From Gonocerus acuteangulatus (Eukaryota > Arthropoda > Insecta > Hemiptera > Coreidae): DNA of 64,000 nt. The notes beneath the pieces are model-generated. The model was not told where the DNA came from and searched no databases. It was given only the letters and a program-made list of their open reading frames with translations. A program made the translations under genes and the position numbers. Numbering within the stretch: the first letter of the stretch is position 1; every line of letters begins with the position of its first letter. Of the stretch, positions 1 to 10,116 are shown piece after piece. Where the stretch lies: positions 105,984,876-106,048,875 of the forward strand of contig OX328125.1 in assembly GCA_946811695.1 (NCBI GenBank), written 5' to 3'.

Positions 1-577
1 TTTTTTTTTTTTTTTTTTTTTTTTTGCGAGTTTTATAATTAACTGGTATTCTATATTTTTTGTTGCACTGGCTATCAACAGTATTGTTGACCCGTTATTT
101 AGTTTGGGGGTAAATTGTACACTAAATCTAAAAAATGCTATTAACAAATTATGTTAGATTCTCTTAACAAATATCGAATCTAACCTAAAACCTATAACTA
201 AACCTAAAATTCTATTTACATATTTATACAATGATAATTACACATTCACACGCAAAAATACAAAAACACTCACAACCACACATAATAAATACAGTCCCAC
301 TAAACAAGCACCGTTGGTGATATATGACGGTTGGAGGAGTCTGATTTTCGGAAACATCTAATAATATCGACGTATCGGCATGCCTTCTTTAGCACTAAAT
401 GCCTAGGAGATGGGAAAAGACCAAAGATGCCGCTTAGGTGACCAAGAGTTGGTTTAACTCAGCGTGAATATTACAGTTTTGCCAGAACAATCAGGTAATT
501 CTCAATAAGTTAACAATTGGAAATATTGTTGTAATAACAATTTTAAATTCGAATAATTATGGCACAATTAATACATA
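1..577. other. AT-rich unassigned DNA with leading poly-T
   Basis: The window opens with 25 T. The rest is AT-rich with no convincing reading frame, RNA gene or repeat that I can match elsewhere in the window. Bases 300-500 are less AT-rich but carry no recognised motif. Confidence 0.5.
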
Positions 578-866
578 ATGGGCACTCGACTAATGAAGTG
601 GAGGACCCAGGTTCAAAACCGGAGCGCGCAATAAAGATTTTTATCTTCTAATGTCGACGTCCAAGGGTTGGATTTGGGGTCCCAGATCGTCCCTAGGCTC
701 ACCTAGCCTTTAATTAATTAATGGGTACCTGCAAAGGGGAAAATCAGGCGGCCGAAGCATAGCACTGACCACACTATCTCCCTTGTGTGCCATATGGTCA
801 GGAATTAGATACCTCTAGAATATCTGCCCCTCTGGGCCCTTGTGACCAGTTATGGGACTGATTTTG
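578..866 (+). mobile_element. tRNA-derived SINE, family A, near full length
   Basis: A Pol III B-box-like GGTTCAAAACC lies about 30 bases into the copy. A conserved body follows (CCCTAGGCTCACC, then TACCTGCAAAGGGGAAAA, then GATACCTCTAGA), and the copy ends in GGGACTGATTTT. The body recurs at 2753-2882, 30409-30712, 40908-41112 and 55443-55660. The orientation is set by the B box. The 3' end is T- or AT-rich rather than poly-A, which is unusual. The family name A is mine. Confidence 0.7.
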
Positions 867-1150
867 AAATTACTTCTACTACTTTTTATTTTTTTATTAT
901 TTTTTTATATTTTTTTTATTTACAGGTATATTACAATCTACATTTACATTGTATTGTGTAATGTGACGACAGGATTAGCCACTTCTCGGGTACAGCATGT
1001 TGTCAGCCGGATACCTTCCTTAGGATTCATACTGATGACCTGATGTCTACCTTTCACCATCGAACCATCCCTTGCGTCCAGCCGGGAGGGGAGGTGATGA
1101 GACGTAGGCAATGATATCTTGAGGAGAGAAAATATCCATTGATATCACTC
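867..1150 (-). mobile_element. Jockey-type LINE 3' UTR fragment
   Basis: This segment matches 44170-44440 closely (ACCTTCCTTAGGA and GAGAGAAAATATCCATTG are shared). At 44 kb that block follows the stop codon of a clear Jockey reverse transcriptase read on the minus strand. It is therefore the 3' untranslated end of the same LINE family, with its A-rich tail seen as T-rich DNA near 880-920. No coding sequence of the element is left here. The short open frame across 852-1043 is a shadow of this UTR. Confidence 0.7.
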
Positions 1151-1369
1151 GCAAACATTAGAATATAATAATATACAATAAAATATCATATACTAATTTT
1201 GATAACTGATAATTTTTTTTTTTTATTACTACTACTAATATTTTTTTACATTAAAATTACAATGATAAATAATAAGCCAAATTAAAGAGCAATTCAAAGA
1301 GCTATGCTTGTTAGTGTCTTTGCAAATGTGAATACATTTTCCCGCCGCCATTTATAGCAAAGATGGCTG

Positions 1370-1523
1370 CTGATGAACAGATGACCGGAGTTCGGCAGTT
1401 GTGGTGCCATCAAACAAAACTTCTTGAATTTATGTTTAAATTTAAATTTATCATCTCTAATTTTAGTTTAATTAATATTATAAAGCGTTAAAATAACAAT
1501 GTTTACTTTGAAACACCCGGTAT
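1370..1523. mobile_element. Terminal fragment of a DNA element, family I
   Basis: About 150 bases share blocks with 16965-17121 (GGTGCCA, ATCAAACAAAACT-like, TATAAAGCGTT). Both end in AAACACCCGGTAT, which reads TACCGGGTGTTT from the other side and looks like a terminal inverted repeat tip. Only one end is present, so type and length are unknown. Confidence 0.4.
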
Positions 1524-1937
1524 TTAAAACTTAGTGGGAAAGATGTTACTAGTTAACGATTTTGAGTCCTTTTTACGTTATTTTTTTTTTTTTTTAATTT
1601 TCCCGTCTATTTCTATGTTGAAAGAGGCGAGTCAAAGAACCGCAGCGTGAAATGTTTACGTTTTAAGGCTACACAGCTCGCAGATGGCGAACATCAAGAG
1701 GGTAATTTCATCCAGAAACTAATTTCTGAGAAACAAGTTATTTCTGGAACTGCAGCCAGACGATAAATGCAGTGGGATTTGCAAAATATCTTAGATAAAA
1801 CCTTCTCCCTTTCAATTGGAGGGGGTAAAATAGGAGAGATGTATCATATGAGAAGTCCATTAAAATCATATCATTCCTAGTGGAAGAAAGAACAAAAACG
1901 CTTGCAAACTGTAATCAGAAGATGAATTGGTCTATAG
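1524..1937. other. No recognisable feature
   Basis: AT-rich sequence with one short T run. I see no gene, RNA or repeat shared with the rest of the window. Confidence 0.4.
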
Positions 1938-1988
1938 GTTTTTTTCTTTTCATACTTGGATACACATGCGGGAGATGTGGGCTCAAGT

Positions 1989-2615
1989 TAGGGAGGGGCG
2001 ATAGTCGATAATTACTATCGATATATCGGTAGATAGATTTTTACTATTTTTTACAAGTTCTCGGCATCTGAAGGGCTGTGGTATTAAATACTGATACGTC
2101 TGGTGAATTAAATACTGAAAAAGAATCGTCTGGTGAATACAACCAACTACATAATGTAGCCAGAAAATACCTTTGTGCTCCAGGCTCGTCTGGACCCTCA
2201 GAACGTGTATTTTCAACCGCTGGAAAAATCATTTCTGAGCAGCGGAACAGACCGAGCCAAAGAAAAGCGGAAAAGTTGTTTTTCCTTTCTAGTAATATGC
2301 GGCTCAAGGAGCACAACTAAAATAGTTTGAAATAATAGCACTTTTTTGTGCCACTTGATATTATATTCTCTGGAAATGATTTTTATAAATTTAAATAAAT
2401 ACGTTTTTCGTTTTAAACCTTTGTGTAATCTTATAAATATACCTAATCCTGCAAGTAATAGATAATTCAACTCAATAACATTGAATTCTTTATAGCACAG
2501 GTATGTAAGGAATAGGGAAGGCCACTATCGAATAACTATCGATAGTAACGATATAGTTTAACCGATAGTATCGGCCTATCGATAGTGCTCAACTATCGAC
2601 TATCGCCAATCCCTA
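1989..2615 (+). mobile_element. Complete short hAT transposon with 8-bp target duplication
   Basis: The ends are inverted repeats: TAGGGAGGGGCGATAGTCGAT on the left is matched by the complement of the last bases (TAGGGATTGGCGATAGTCGAT). The element is flanked by a perfect 8-bp direct repeat, GCTCAAGT, at 1981-1988 and 2616-2623, the size expected for hAT. Both subterminal regions are dense in CTATCGATAGT-type palindromes, the usual transposase binding arrangement. The 627-bp element keeps only the last part of the transposase, so it is non-autonomous. The insertion lies exactly in the B box of a SINE. Confidence 0.9.
2078..2320 (+). pseudogene. hAT transposase, C-terminal dimerisation domain only
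   Basis: The 80-codon frame ends in a hATC dimerisation domain. It has a region like LHNVARKYLCAP, then PSERVFSTAG, then EQRNRPSQRKAEKLFFLSSN. SERVFSTAG is the hallmark of Ac/ZBED-type hAT transposases, which cut and paste DNA in the nucleus and dimerise through this part. A normal protein has about 500-700 residues with a BED zinc finger and an RNase-H-fold catalytic core, and both are missing. The frame lies wholly inside the 627-bp element, so it is a deletion derivative rather than a working gene. Confidence 0.85.
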
Positions 2616-2692
2616 GCTCAAGTCCCGCAGTAGGCAGGGTGGCAACCTATAGATTGCCCGGTGCTAATTACCTAGATGCAGGGGCGCCTTAG

Positions 2693-2693
<1 letters not shown>

Positions 2694-2752
<59 letters not shown>
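2694..2752. repeat. (TA)n microsatellite
   Basis: About 29 uninterrupted TA dinucleotides lie between SINE C and a reversed SINE A copy. They probably grew from the AT-rich tail of one of the two. Confidence 0.95.
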
Positions 2753-2755
<3 letters not shown>

Positions 2756-2882
2756 CAGTCCGACAACAAGGGCCCACAGGGACAGATACTGTAGAAGTAT
2801 CTGATTCTTGAACATACGGCACACTAGGAAGTAATGTGTTCAGGCCGGCAGCCTAATTTTTCCTTTGCAAGTACCCATTAAT
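2753..2882 (-). mobile_element. SINE family A, 3' part
   Basis: Read on the minus strand this is the 3' half of family A, from TACTTGCAAAGG to GTCGGACTGATT. The tRNA-related head is missing, so the copy is 5'-truncated. Confidence 0.65.
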
Positions 2883-2888
2883 TTTTTT

Positions 2889-3060
2889 CTAGTGGCTAGC
2901 GCGCTAGATTCATAAGCGGGAGATGGTGGGTTCGATCCCCACCGGCGGCAGGAATTTTCTCATCTCAGGGCTCGCTGAGAAAATTCCTGGCTGCACCCTG
3001 GATGTCGGCGCTAATGGCCAGGATTTGTCGATCCGCCTTAAAAAGAAAAAAAAAAAAAAT
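2889..3060 (+). mobile_element. tRNA-derived SINE, family D
   Basis: The head has a tRNA A-box-like segment (AGTGGCTAGCGC) and a B box, GGTTCGATCCC. The body has GCTGCACCCTGGATGTCGG, and a tail GCTAATGGCC...CGCC leads into poly-A. The other copy is at 51741-51913 on the minus strand. The tail is shared with families C and F. Acceptor-stem pairing is absent, so this is not a tRNA gene. Confidence 0.75.
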
Positions 3061-3084
3061 TACACCCCACACCTCCCAAAACCT

Positions 3085-3263
3085 TCCACAGGGCGAGGTC
3101 TAGACTGATAAGATCAATCATGTCTATTAGGTATCAGCTGATGCGGAAGGTTCTCGGAGGTGAAGGCTGTAATGATGATATATTATATTAGTTTAAGTGC
3201 TCTTGAAGAGGGATCATAGAGACAAGAAACATGTAGAGCGGAATAAAGGAGTAGCGAAAAAAA

Positions 3264-3265
<2 letters not shown>
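3085..3265 (+). mobile_element. Hammerhead-like repeat, family G (degraded copy)
   Basis: The copy runs from a GCGAGGTCTAGACTG-like start through GAAGGTTCTC to AAACATGTAGAGC, ahead of AATAAA. It matches 37960-38170, 48775-48925 and the reverse of 35360-35515. The core box reads UUGAAGA instead of CUGAAGA and stem II is decayed. The GCTC/GAGC stem I halves and GAAACATGTA remain. Confidence 0.5.
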
Positions 3266-3294
<29 letters not shown>

Positions 3295-3303
3295 TTTATT
3301 TTT
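3266..3303. repeat. (ATT)n / (TTTA)n microsatellite
   Basis: Short ATT units followed by TTTA units, directly after the family G repeat. Confidence 0.9.
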
Positions 3304-3344
3304 TGACCTTCTACCATTTATAAATATATTAAAAATGTTCATTT

Positions 3345-3402
3345 AGTCAGGTCCTCCAGTTTATTTGTTGAGTGCTCTACCACTGAGCTAACCTCGCCTC
3401 CT
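3345..3402 (-). mobile_element. tRNA-like head of SINE A, fragment
   Basis: The minus strand reads GTTAGCTCAGTGGTAGAGC, a near-perfect tRNA A box and D arm. AGTGGAGGACC-like sequence follows, as in the head at 578-630. No B box or acceptor stem is kept, so it is a SINE head fragment rather than a tRNA gene. Confidence 0.5.
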
Positions 3403-3646
3403 ATATACATATATATTTATTTATATACAGCGTCCTATGTGGGGGTATGTAACAAGTGTTTGTTTATAGCAGTTCCCCATAAAGTCCATCATCGGAAATT
3501 AATTTCTTTAATCGAAGCGACAATTACTTTGATGATAAACAATGTATCATTGAGATTGAATTGAATAAGTAATTATTTTTCTGAGATGGGTATTTTTATT
3601 ATGTATTGATAATTATTGCAACTCTAATGATAATAACTTAGGATTA

Positions 3647-3786
3647 TATCCGTGATTCTGAACGGCTGGATCGTATACAGCTTTAGGTACTTTGGTGACA
3701 CAAAGGATACCGTCCTTGATCCAAGGGAAATATCGGTAAGGAGACTCCTGGATTATTGGAAGGTTGCACTCAACAACAACTGGTAG
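3647..3786 (+). pseudogene. Unassigned coding-like fragment
   Basis: A 45-codon frame starts just after stop codons and ends at TAG. Its composition is protein-like: it has NGWIVYSFRYFG, then DPREISVRRLLDYWK and a final NNNW. No start codon or family motif is visible. It may be the tail of a transposable element protein or an exon remnant. I do not recognise it. Confidence 0.25.
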
Positions 3787-4655
3787 CACAGTAGGTCGTA
3801 CGGCCGCGGTGTGCTGTCTGGAGGAGGACAGCCTGACATTATTGTATTGTAATGTAGGATTAATTTCTCAAAGATCCATTTGTTGTAGAATTAGAGCTAA
3901 TTATTGTTTCAAAATTGTTTAAAACAAAAAAGACTGAGTATGGTTATTGACAACTAAGATTCCATTTTTTTGCCTTCCAAAGATTCCATAGTAAACTGAA
4001 TACTATTTAGAAAATAATATTGTATGATGTATAATTTACGTTTAAGAAAAAATCGTGTCAAAAATGCCAAATAGATATAAGTTCTGTAAAAGCGAAGAGA
4101 GGAAGAGCTAGTGACAGGGAGGTAGGCGGCCTTCGAAAAAATCCGAACCGGCCTTCCAGCTAGCTGGCAATCAAGATTCCTTGTGACGTCACAGTATACG
4201 CTCTCTCCCTCCACTCTCTGCGAACCTCCATGCCTCGGCAACAATCCTGAACGAGCGTTCAATGCCTCTCCCTTCACAATCCTTCTAGACTTCTATGTGA
4301 TCCTAGCTGATCTTACCGTACTTCTAGAACATTCCGGAGAAATGCACCTACTAAGGACACAATCATGAATGAATTTTTGAAGAATTTCTTCAATTCCTTA
4401 CCGACCCTACCAACTAGGTTGCCGAAATTTCCCAAATAACTGTTGCCCACAAAAAAATCGAAAATGAGATTTATACATCCCTGGATTCAGAATTTAAAGG
4501 CCTATCTGATGGTATGCTTCTTATGTCCCCCAAAAATTCTAGTCCTATTCAAAATCCAGTGTAAAATTGTCACTCTGTTCCAAAGTACAGGTTGCCCATT
4601 TCATAATGTTCCAAACTGCAGATTATATATTGGTATTGCTCTGAACTATTAGTTG
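3787..4655. other. No recognisable feature
   Basis: Moderately AT-rich. Open frames on both strands around 3954-4652 have no domain or codon signal that I trust. Confidence 0.4.
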
Positions 4656-5000
4656 TCAAAACACTAGTCAATTCAACTCGCTAAAATTAATAGAATTCCA
4701 TTAATTTTTCCGATTAAGAAACCAATCCCTTTTTCTTTGTCAGGAGCATCGCGAACTAATTGTAAAAGACTCATTTTTTCTCACAAACATAAACAGAGCT
4801 TTTTCATATACAAAAGCTAATTCACTGTTGAAGGTTCTTTACTCCCAGCAAGAACCAATACAATTGCTCATCGGAATCCTCCAATAGGAAGGCAAAGGAG
4901 TTATGCGTATGTGCTGAATCACTGATACAATCACTTCTGCTACTTCAAAAGTAACTGGATGTGGTCTTCACAAAAAGACCCGTAATTTGTTTTAAGCAGT
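4656..5000 (+). mobile_element. Dispersed repeat, family J
   Basis: The sequence matches the reverse of 24770-25165: AACTCGCTAAAATTAATAGA, the TCCAATAGGAAGGCAAAGGA block, and GTAACTGGATGTGGTCTTC are shared. A short third copy of the end lies at 25470-25535. Related inverted pieces lie at 59.1-60.3 kb. The class is unknown, and the palindromic sub-structure suggests a foldback-type DNA element. Confidence 0.55.
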
Positions 5001-5109
5001 TTTTGCTTGTTTAGTTTTCTTGTGTTTTGGTCAGAAAGAAACCAGGCTCCCTCTAATGTATTTTAATCAAGGTTAATATATAAATCTGAAAAATATGGAA
5101 ACACAAATT

Positions 5110-5730
5110 GCTACGAGTGATCAACGTATTGTTCCTGCAGACATAGGTCGCAACAGGAATAGCTACGAGTGATCAACGTATTGTTCCTGCAGACATAGGT
5201 CGCAACAGGAATAGCTACGAGTGATCAACGTATTGTTCCTGCAGACATAGGTCGCAACAGGAATAGCTACGAGTGATCAACGTATTGTTCCTGCAGACAT
5301 AGGTCGCAACAGGAATAGCTACGAGTGATCAACGTATTGTTCCTGCAGACATAGGTCGCAACAGGAATAGCTACGAGTGATCAACGTATTTTTCCTGCAG
5401 ACATAGGTCGCAACAGGAATAGCTAGGAGTGATCAACGTATTGTTCCTGCAGACATAGGTCGCAATAGGAATAGCTACGAGTGATCAACGTATTGTTCCT
5501 GCAGACATAGGTCGCAATAGGAATAGCTACGAGTGATCAACGTATTGTTCCTGCAGACATAGTTCGCAACAGGAATAGCTACGAGTGATCAACGTATTGT
5601 TCCTGCAGACATAGGTCGCAACAGGAATAGCTACGAGTGATCAACGTATTGTTCCTGCAGACATAGGTCGCAATAGGAATAGCTACGAGTGATCAACGTA
5701 TTGTTCCTGCAGACATAGGTCGCAATAGGG
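5110..5730. repeat. 52-bp minisatellite, about 12 copies
   Basis: The unit starts GCTACGAGTGATCAACG and includes a PstI-like CTGCAG, repeating with exact 52-base phase. Copies differ only by single bases (for example CAACAGG versus CAATAGG), so the array is young. The unit has stops in all frames. Confidence 0.97.
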
Positions 5731-6555
5731 AAAGACAGAATTTTATGATATTAATTTTTATTGAAACCGATCGAAATCTGTATATATCATTGAATAGCTC
5801 TGAAAAAAAGTTATTTTCCATTTTCAGCAAGAAGTTATATTATGTAATTTCTTATTCGCACATAATTATGAAAACTTCACTATAACGAAAATGTGAAATA
5901 TTTATTATATTTCTTTTTTGTGATAAAATTCTGCTAAAGTGATGAAATGCTGACTGATGAATTTTAACTTACATACCTCAAATAAGTATTCAGCTTTTGA
6001 CTGCTGGTGGTTAAAAGAAAAATGAATGAAATTGATACGATTAAAGGCAGGTGGATTGACGAATGAATGATAAGTCTTTCAGCTGTTCCAAAGCAGGTGC
6101 CGCTTATCTTTAACCGCCAAAAGAAAGACAACATAGTCTTGATAAGGACATAACAGTAAATTTTGCTGAGAAACGTTTTTACGACGTTAATTATTGTATA
6201 ATGTTAATAATATTAACTTTACTGGTTATTTATTCAATAAATTACTTATGGAATGTAAGGGCTGGTTTCATGTTCCCGATTACCTTCTTACCAAGTATTT
6301 CCTTATATCTCTCAAATTTCTTTATCTCTTACTTATCTCTATTCTGTCGAAACATCTCGCTTTTTCTCTACTTGGAAATCGTTCTTTCCCTATCTTAGCG
6401 AGATAGGGATGAACTAGCGTAACTTAACTTTAAATTCAATGGTTGTACATAAACTATACACATTTTTGATAAAAAAGGAAAACAACATAGCTTTAAAATT
6501 ATTTTGTGGATTACGATCGTGACATAATGAAAATTTACATAAATTATAATATAAT
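5731..6555. other. AT-rich spacer
   Basis: No gene or repeat recognised. Overlapping open frames at 6194-6406 are hydrophobic and AT-driven, without supporting signals. Confidence 0.4.
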
Positions 6556-7105
6556 TCAGAAAGATGTAGGTAACACGACGCTTCATCTTGTTTCTCTGGT
6601 TTGCCTTTAGTCAGAAAGATGTAGGTAACACGACGCTTCATCTTGTTTCTCTGGTTCGCCTTTAGTCAGAAAGATGTAGGTAACACGACGCTTCATCTTG
6701 TTTCTCTGGTTTGCCTTTAGTCAGAAAGATGTAGGTAACACGACGCTTCATCTTGTTTCTCTGGTTCGCCTTTAGTCAGAAAGATGTAGGTAACACGACG
6801 CTTCGCCTTGTTTCTCTGGTTCGCCTTTAGTCAGAAAGATGTAGGTAACACGACGCTTCATCTTGTTTCTCTGGTTCGCCTTTAGTCAGAAAGATGTAGG
6901 AAACACGACGCTTCATCTTGTTTCTCTGGTTCGCCTTTAGTCAGAAAGATGTAGGTAACACGACGCTTCATCTTGTTTCTCTGGTTCGCCTTTAGTCAGA
7001 AAGATGTAGGAAACACGACGCTTCATCTTGTTTCTCTGGTTTGCCTTTAGTCATAAAGATGTAGGTAACACGACGCTTCATCTTGTTTCTCTGGTTCGCC
7101 TTTAG
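6556..7105. repeat. 55-bp minisatellite, 10 copies
   Basis: The unit begins TCAGAAAGATGTAGG and ends CGCCTTTAG, with a constant 55-base step. A single diverged unit lies in reverse at 24643-24698, next to a family J copy. The array is therefore probably an expansion of a piece of that dispersed repeat. Confidence 0.97.
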
Positions 7106-8400
7106 TTCTCTCAGAGTTTCAAGTTAAAGTGAATAGCACCATCATCTATGAAAAATTCAATTTTATTACCCATAAATCACTCGTAAAAATTAAAATTAAA
7201 ACATCGAATTACAATTGCAAACTTTTTAATCAGGTTTATGAATCAGCATTCCTTAGAATAAACATTCGTCTTGACTATCCTCAAGCACTTCTAGAACTTC
7301 GACTTAGATTTCCCAATATCCGGAATTCCTGATTCGCCTTTTCTCTTCTAAGGTCCTGATATGGAAAAATGTTCACCTTAGACCGAAATATTTAGCACTA
7401 AAAATTAAATTTTCACTTATATAGTTTTTACGCCCTTTGTTTGCTACGACATTTGAAGTTTTATTTATTTCCTTATTTTCGTTTATATATGTATATATGC
7501 ACACATATCATTTGCACATTCACACACATACGCTTACATACATTGCCAAATAATTTATCTTAACACATTTTATTATTCATATATACAATAACTTAGCAAA
7601 TAATTATTTATTATAATAGCTTTTCTAATTCGATTCATTGTATTCTAAACATAAATTAACTCTTTTTATTTAAAAATATGAATACCTTAATCAAGTCAAT
7701 ACATCTAGAAAATTAACTAGGACATTTTTAATATTAATTTAATAACTTTTACTTTTTTTTTTTTATAGGCGTTTAAAGTCATGCAGTAAATGGAAGGGTT
7801 GCTTGCAATATTGCTTGGTTATTTAGGTGGAGAAAATAAAAGTTCGTATGTTGTCAACAAAAAAAATTATGAAGTTAAATTGAGCAATATTGATAACTGA
7901 TTAATCGGGTGTTATTTTTCAAAAACATTGTAGTACTTTTGCTTTTTACGTTTGAATGTTGTATTTACCTACCACATACGTAGACATTTTTTCTTCTTTT
8001 TTTTTTTACAAATAGGTTATATCTTTTCCTGTAAAAAAAAAACCAAAGAGCATAATCCCTACTTGTAAGCTAATCCTTGCAGTATTATCTCTTCTTTCAT
8101 TGATCATTACGTCATAATGTCAATGCAATTTTTCTTGTAAGAAGGAAACGGACTCTCTGATTGCTTGAGTAGGAGCCAAGCAGAATTATCAGGAAAGACT
8201 ATCAAGCGAAGGTTGCTTGGCAAGGAAGAGTATCAGTGACTAAGAGCGACTAATCATGATATTATCATGGACCTTGCAAACCCGATCTAAATGTTTCGGC
8301 CATGATGGCAAGGACCTATCCCCCACACAGCCTCCTGTAGCGCCTTACTAGCCTCCTTATCTTTCATGCTCTTTTCCATTATATATATATATATTCTTTT
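7106..8400. other. AT-rich spacer, nothing recognised
   Basis: No coding frame or repeat match. Bases 8140-8340 are closer to average composition but contain no identifiable motif. Confidence 0.4.
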
Positions 8401-8535
8401 TGATGTTAGGAGGCATGGGGCGCTAAAGAGTCATTTTGTCTTCATACTACTTTATTTAGCCCGACATGTTTCGTGCATATTTTTTTCTCACCTCATCAGG
8501 GGGACTTCTTGCTAGGAAGTCCTCTCGTTACCATG
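8401..8535 (-). mobile_element. Hammerhead-like repeat, family G relative
   Basis: On the minus strand CTGATGAG is followed by GTG, a loop, CAC, then GAAACATGTC and GGGCTAAATAAAG. The core boxes CUGAUGA and GAAA are canonical. A CCC/GGG stem I and a GTG/CAC stem II are possible. Stem III is the palindrome ACATGT and the cleavable base would be C at 8463. The downstream AATAAAGTAGTATGAAGAC resembles the tail of 38 kb family G. One extra G lies between the core and stem II. Confidence 0.5.
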
Positions 8536-8539
8536 TACA

Positions 8540-8875
8540 CTCTGGAGTCTGGATTAATACTTTTGGAAGGAGACAATAAATATAGGCACTCCCTAATTTG
8601 GAATATTTTTTTTCCTTTAGTCGGTTAGCTGATCACGAGGCCAATGTCTCTTGAGCCTTCGGGGCGGGTTTTTGGGGTGGGTTTGGGAGGAACGTGTTTG
8701 TGCTCTGGGATTGGGATGGAAAGCCAATTTAGAATGAAAGGTTAGGAAACGGGGTTTTGCCAGTTCTTGAATGAAAGGGATGATCAATATAATAGTGAAT
8801 TTGAGAAATAATGAAAACCAAAGAATTAAGGAATTTTCTTAAAAGCCGGTTATAACCATCCTTTATTTTTATTAT
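8540..8875. other. No recognisable feature
   Basis: The stretch has a short G-rich patch near 8660-8720. No gene evidence. Confidence 0.35.
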
Positions 8876-9305
8876 TATTTTTTTATTAATAAATTTTTCT
8901 CTTTTATTGATATTTAAAATCTGTACAAATATACATATATGTACAATAAGTAAATTTGTTCATACAATAGCAACACACTGGATGAGATGAGGGGAGAAGG
9001 CAGACATTACTGCTACTCCCAATGACAGTTATGTTCTTATCTTATTTTAATGCAAAATTGGTTGAACTATGTACACTATTTACAATATTTCTTGCAATAA
9101 GTTGTCTCGTAGCCAATGGCGGGGAGGCGGCGAGGAGGATTATCAGGAATAACATTGGAAGAGAGGGATCTGCCAAGAGGATTGGGGTGGGTTGGGACTT
9201 TAGAGAAAACATTCAGGAATCGGGATTTGGCTTAATCATGGACAAAGGGTATATTAGCGTCTAGGTGGATAGTCAAGTTTGAGACGTAGAAAGGGGCGCT
9301 CCATT
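8876..9305 (-). pseudogene. Jockey-type LINE, C-terminal reverse transcriptase fragment
   Basis: The minus strand reads APFYVSNLTIH, ANIPFVHD, SRFLNVFSK, then HPNPLGRSLSSN and NPPRRL. This lines up piece by piece with the Jockey fragment at 44478-44990 ([44 protein letters not shown]). An in-frame TAA at 9232-9234 breaks it, and the frame ends at 9076-9078. The 3' UTR runs down to about 8880. The product would be the end of the ORF2 reverse transcriptase used in target-primed retrotransposition. The copy is dead and 5'-truncated. The open frame on the plus strand at 9022-9264, with a leader-like start, is its shadow. Confidence 0.75.
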
Positions 9306-10116
9306 CTTTTAAAACAAAAATTAAATTTTTCAGTTTCAAATCCCATATCAGATCCTTCACAGATTACGGAAAAATTGTCTTTTAATCGAAACCAAGAATG
9401 TTAATGTACCTAAAACGTACCTAATTTTTTGACATAAACAGCTGAATAGATTTTGAAAACAGCTAAAAATCAGTAAAGATTTGATAAATGAGATTGTTAT
9501 AATATATAAAAAATATCAAAAGCTTTTATTTTTATTATAGTTTTTGTTTTGTCTAGCTGAGGAATCTGCTCGTTTAACGCAGAAATTTATTATTATAATT
9601 TGCATAAATGAGTATAATTTAGAAGGAATTGGCTATGTTTGGAATCTCATAGGATAAAATTGACGAACTACGCTGCATTTTAAAAATAATCTATTGAGCA
9701 ATTAGATGAAATGAGAGAATCATAAGAAATGCTATTCATCTGTCTTGAAAAAATATAAGATCCCAATAATTATCTCAGTTTTAAGGTATAAACAAGAATA
9801 TCTTGTGAAATAAGGTCACGCGTCATAACGCCAAATTGTTATTTTTAATCGCGACTCTCTTATCGGTCAAATCGTATGAGACGAATTTTATAAGTTGCGA
9901 GTCAAAGATAATGGGGAATGATTCAATGGAAAAGGCTGGCAAAAAAAAAAAAAAACACAGAAAAACAATTAAGACAAGAGAGTACATCGACCCGACAAAA
10001 ACTCTTGGGTCAGTCGGCATTCTTTAGTTCTCAAGGAAAATTTATTAAACTCTCATTTAAACTAAATAGATTCCAATCGCAATTAATTGAAAAGAATTTA
10101 ATTTTAGTGTTTTTTT
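9306..10116. other. AT-rich spacer
   Basis: No recognised gene or repeat. Short frames at 9823-10118 run through an A-rich tract and lack support. Confidence 0.4.

Larger units (their letters stand above)
1938..2693 (+). mobile_element. tRNA-derived SINE, family C, split by a hAT element
   Basis: The head (to 1988) and the body (from 2616) join into one SINE when the hAT element at 1989-2615 and one target copy are removed. The rejoined junction reads GGGCTCAAGTCCC, a Pol III B box. The body GGGTGGCAACCTATAGATT is shared with families E and F, and the tail GGTGCTAATTACCTAGATG is shared with families D and F. The 5' boundary and A box are weak. Confidence 0.6.

Noticed and set aside
852..1043. 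Small hydrophobic frame
   Set aside because: Lies within a LINE 3' UTR that recurs at 44 kb.
5110..7105. Regular direct repeats that might suggest a CRISPR array
   Set aside because: Head-to-tail units without spacers, no cas genes, and a eukaryotic context.
9022..9264. Plus-strand frame with signal-peptide-like start
   Set aside because: The minus strand here aligns with the Jockey C-terminus at 44 kb, so the plus frame is its shadow.
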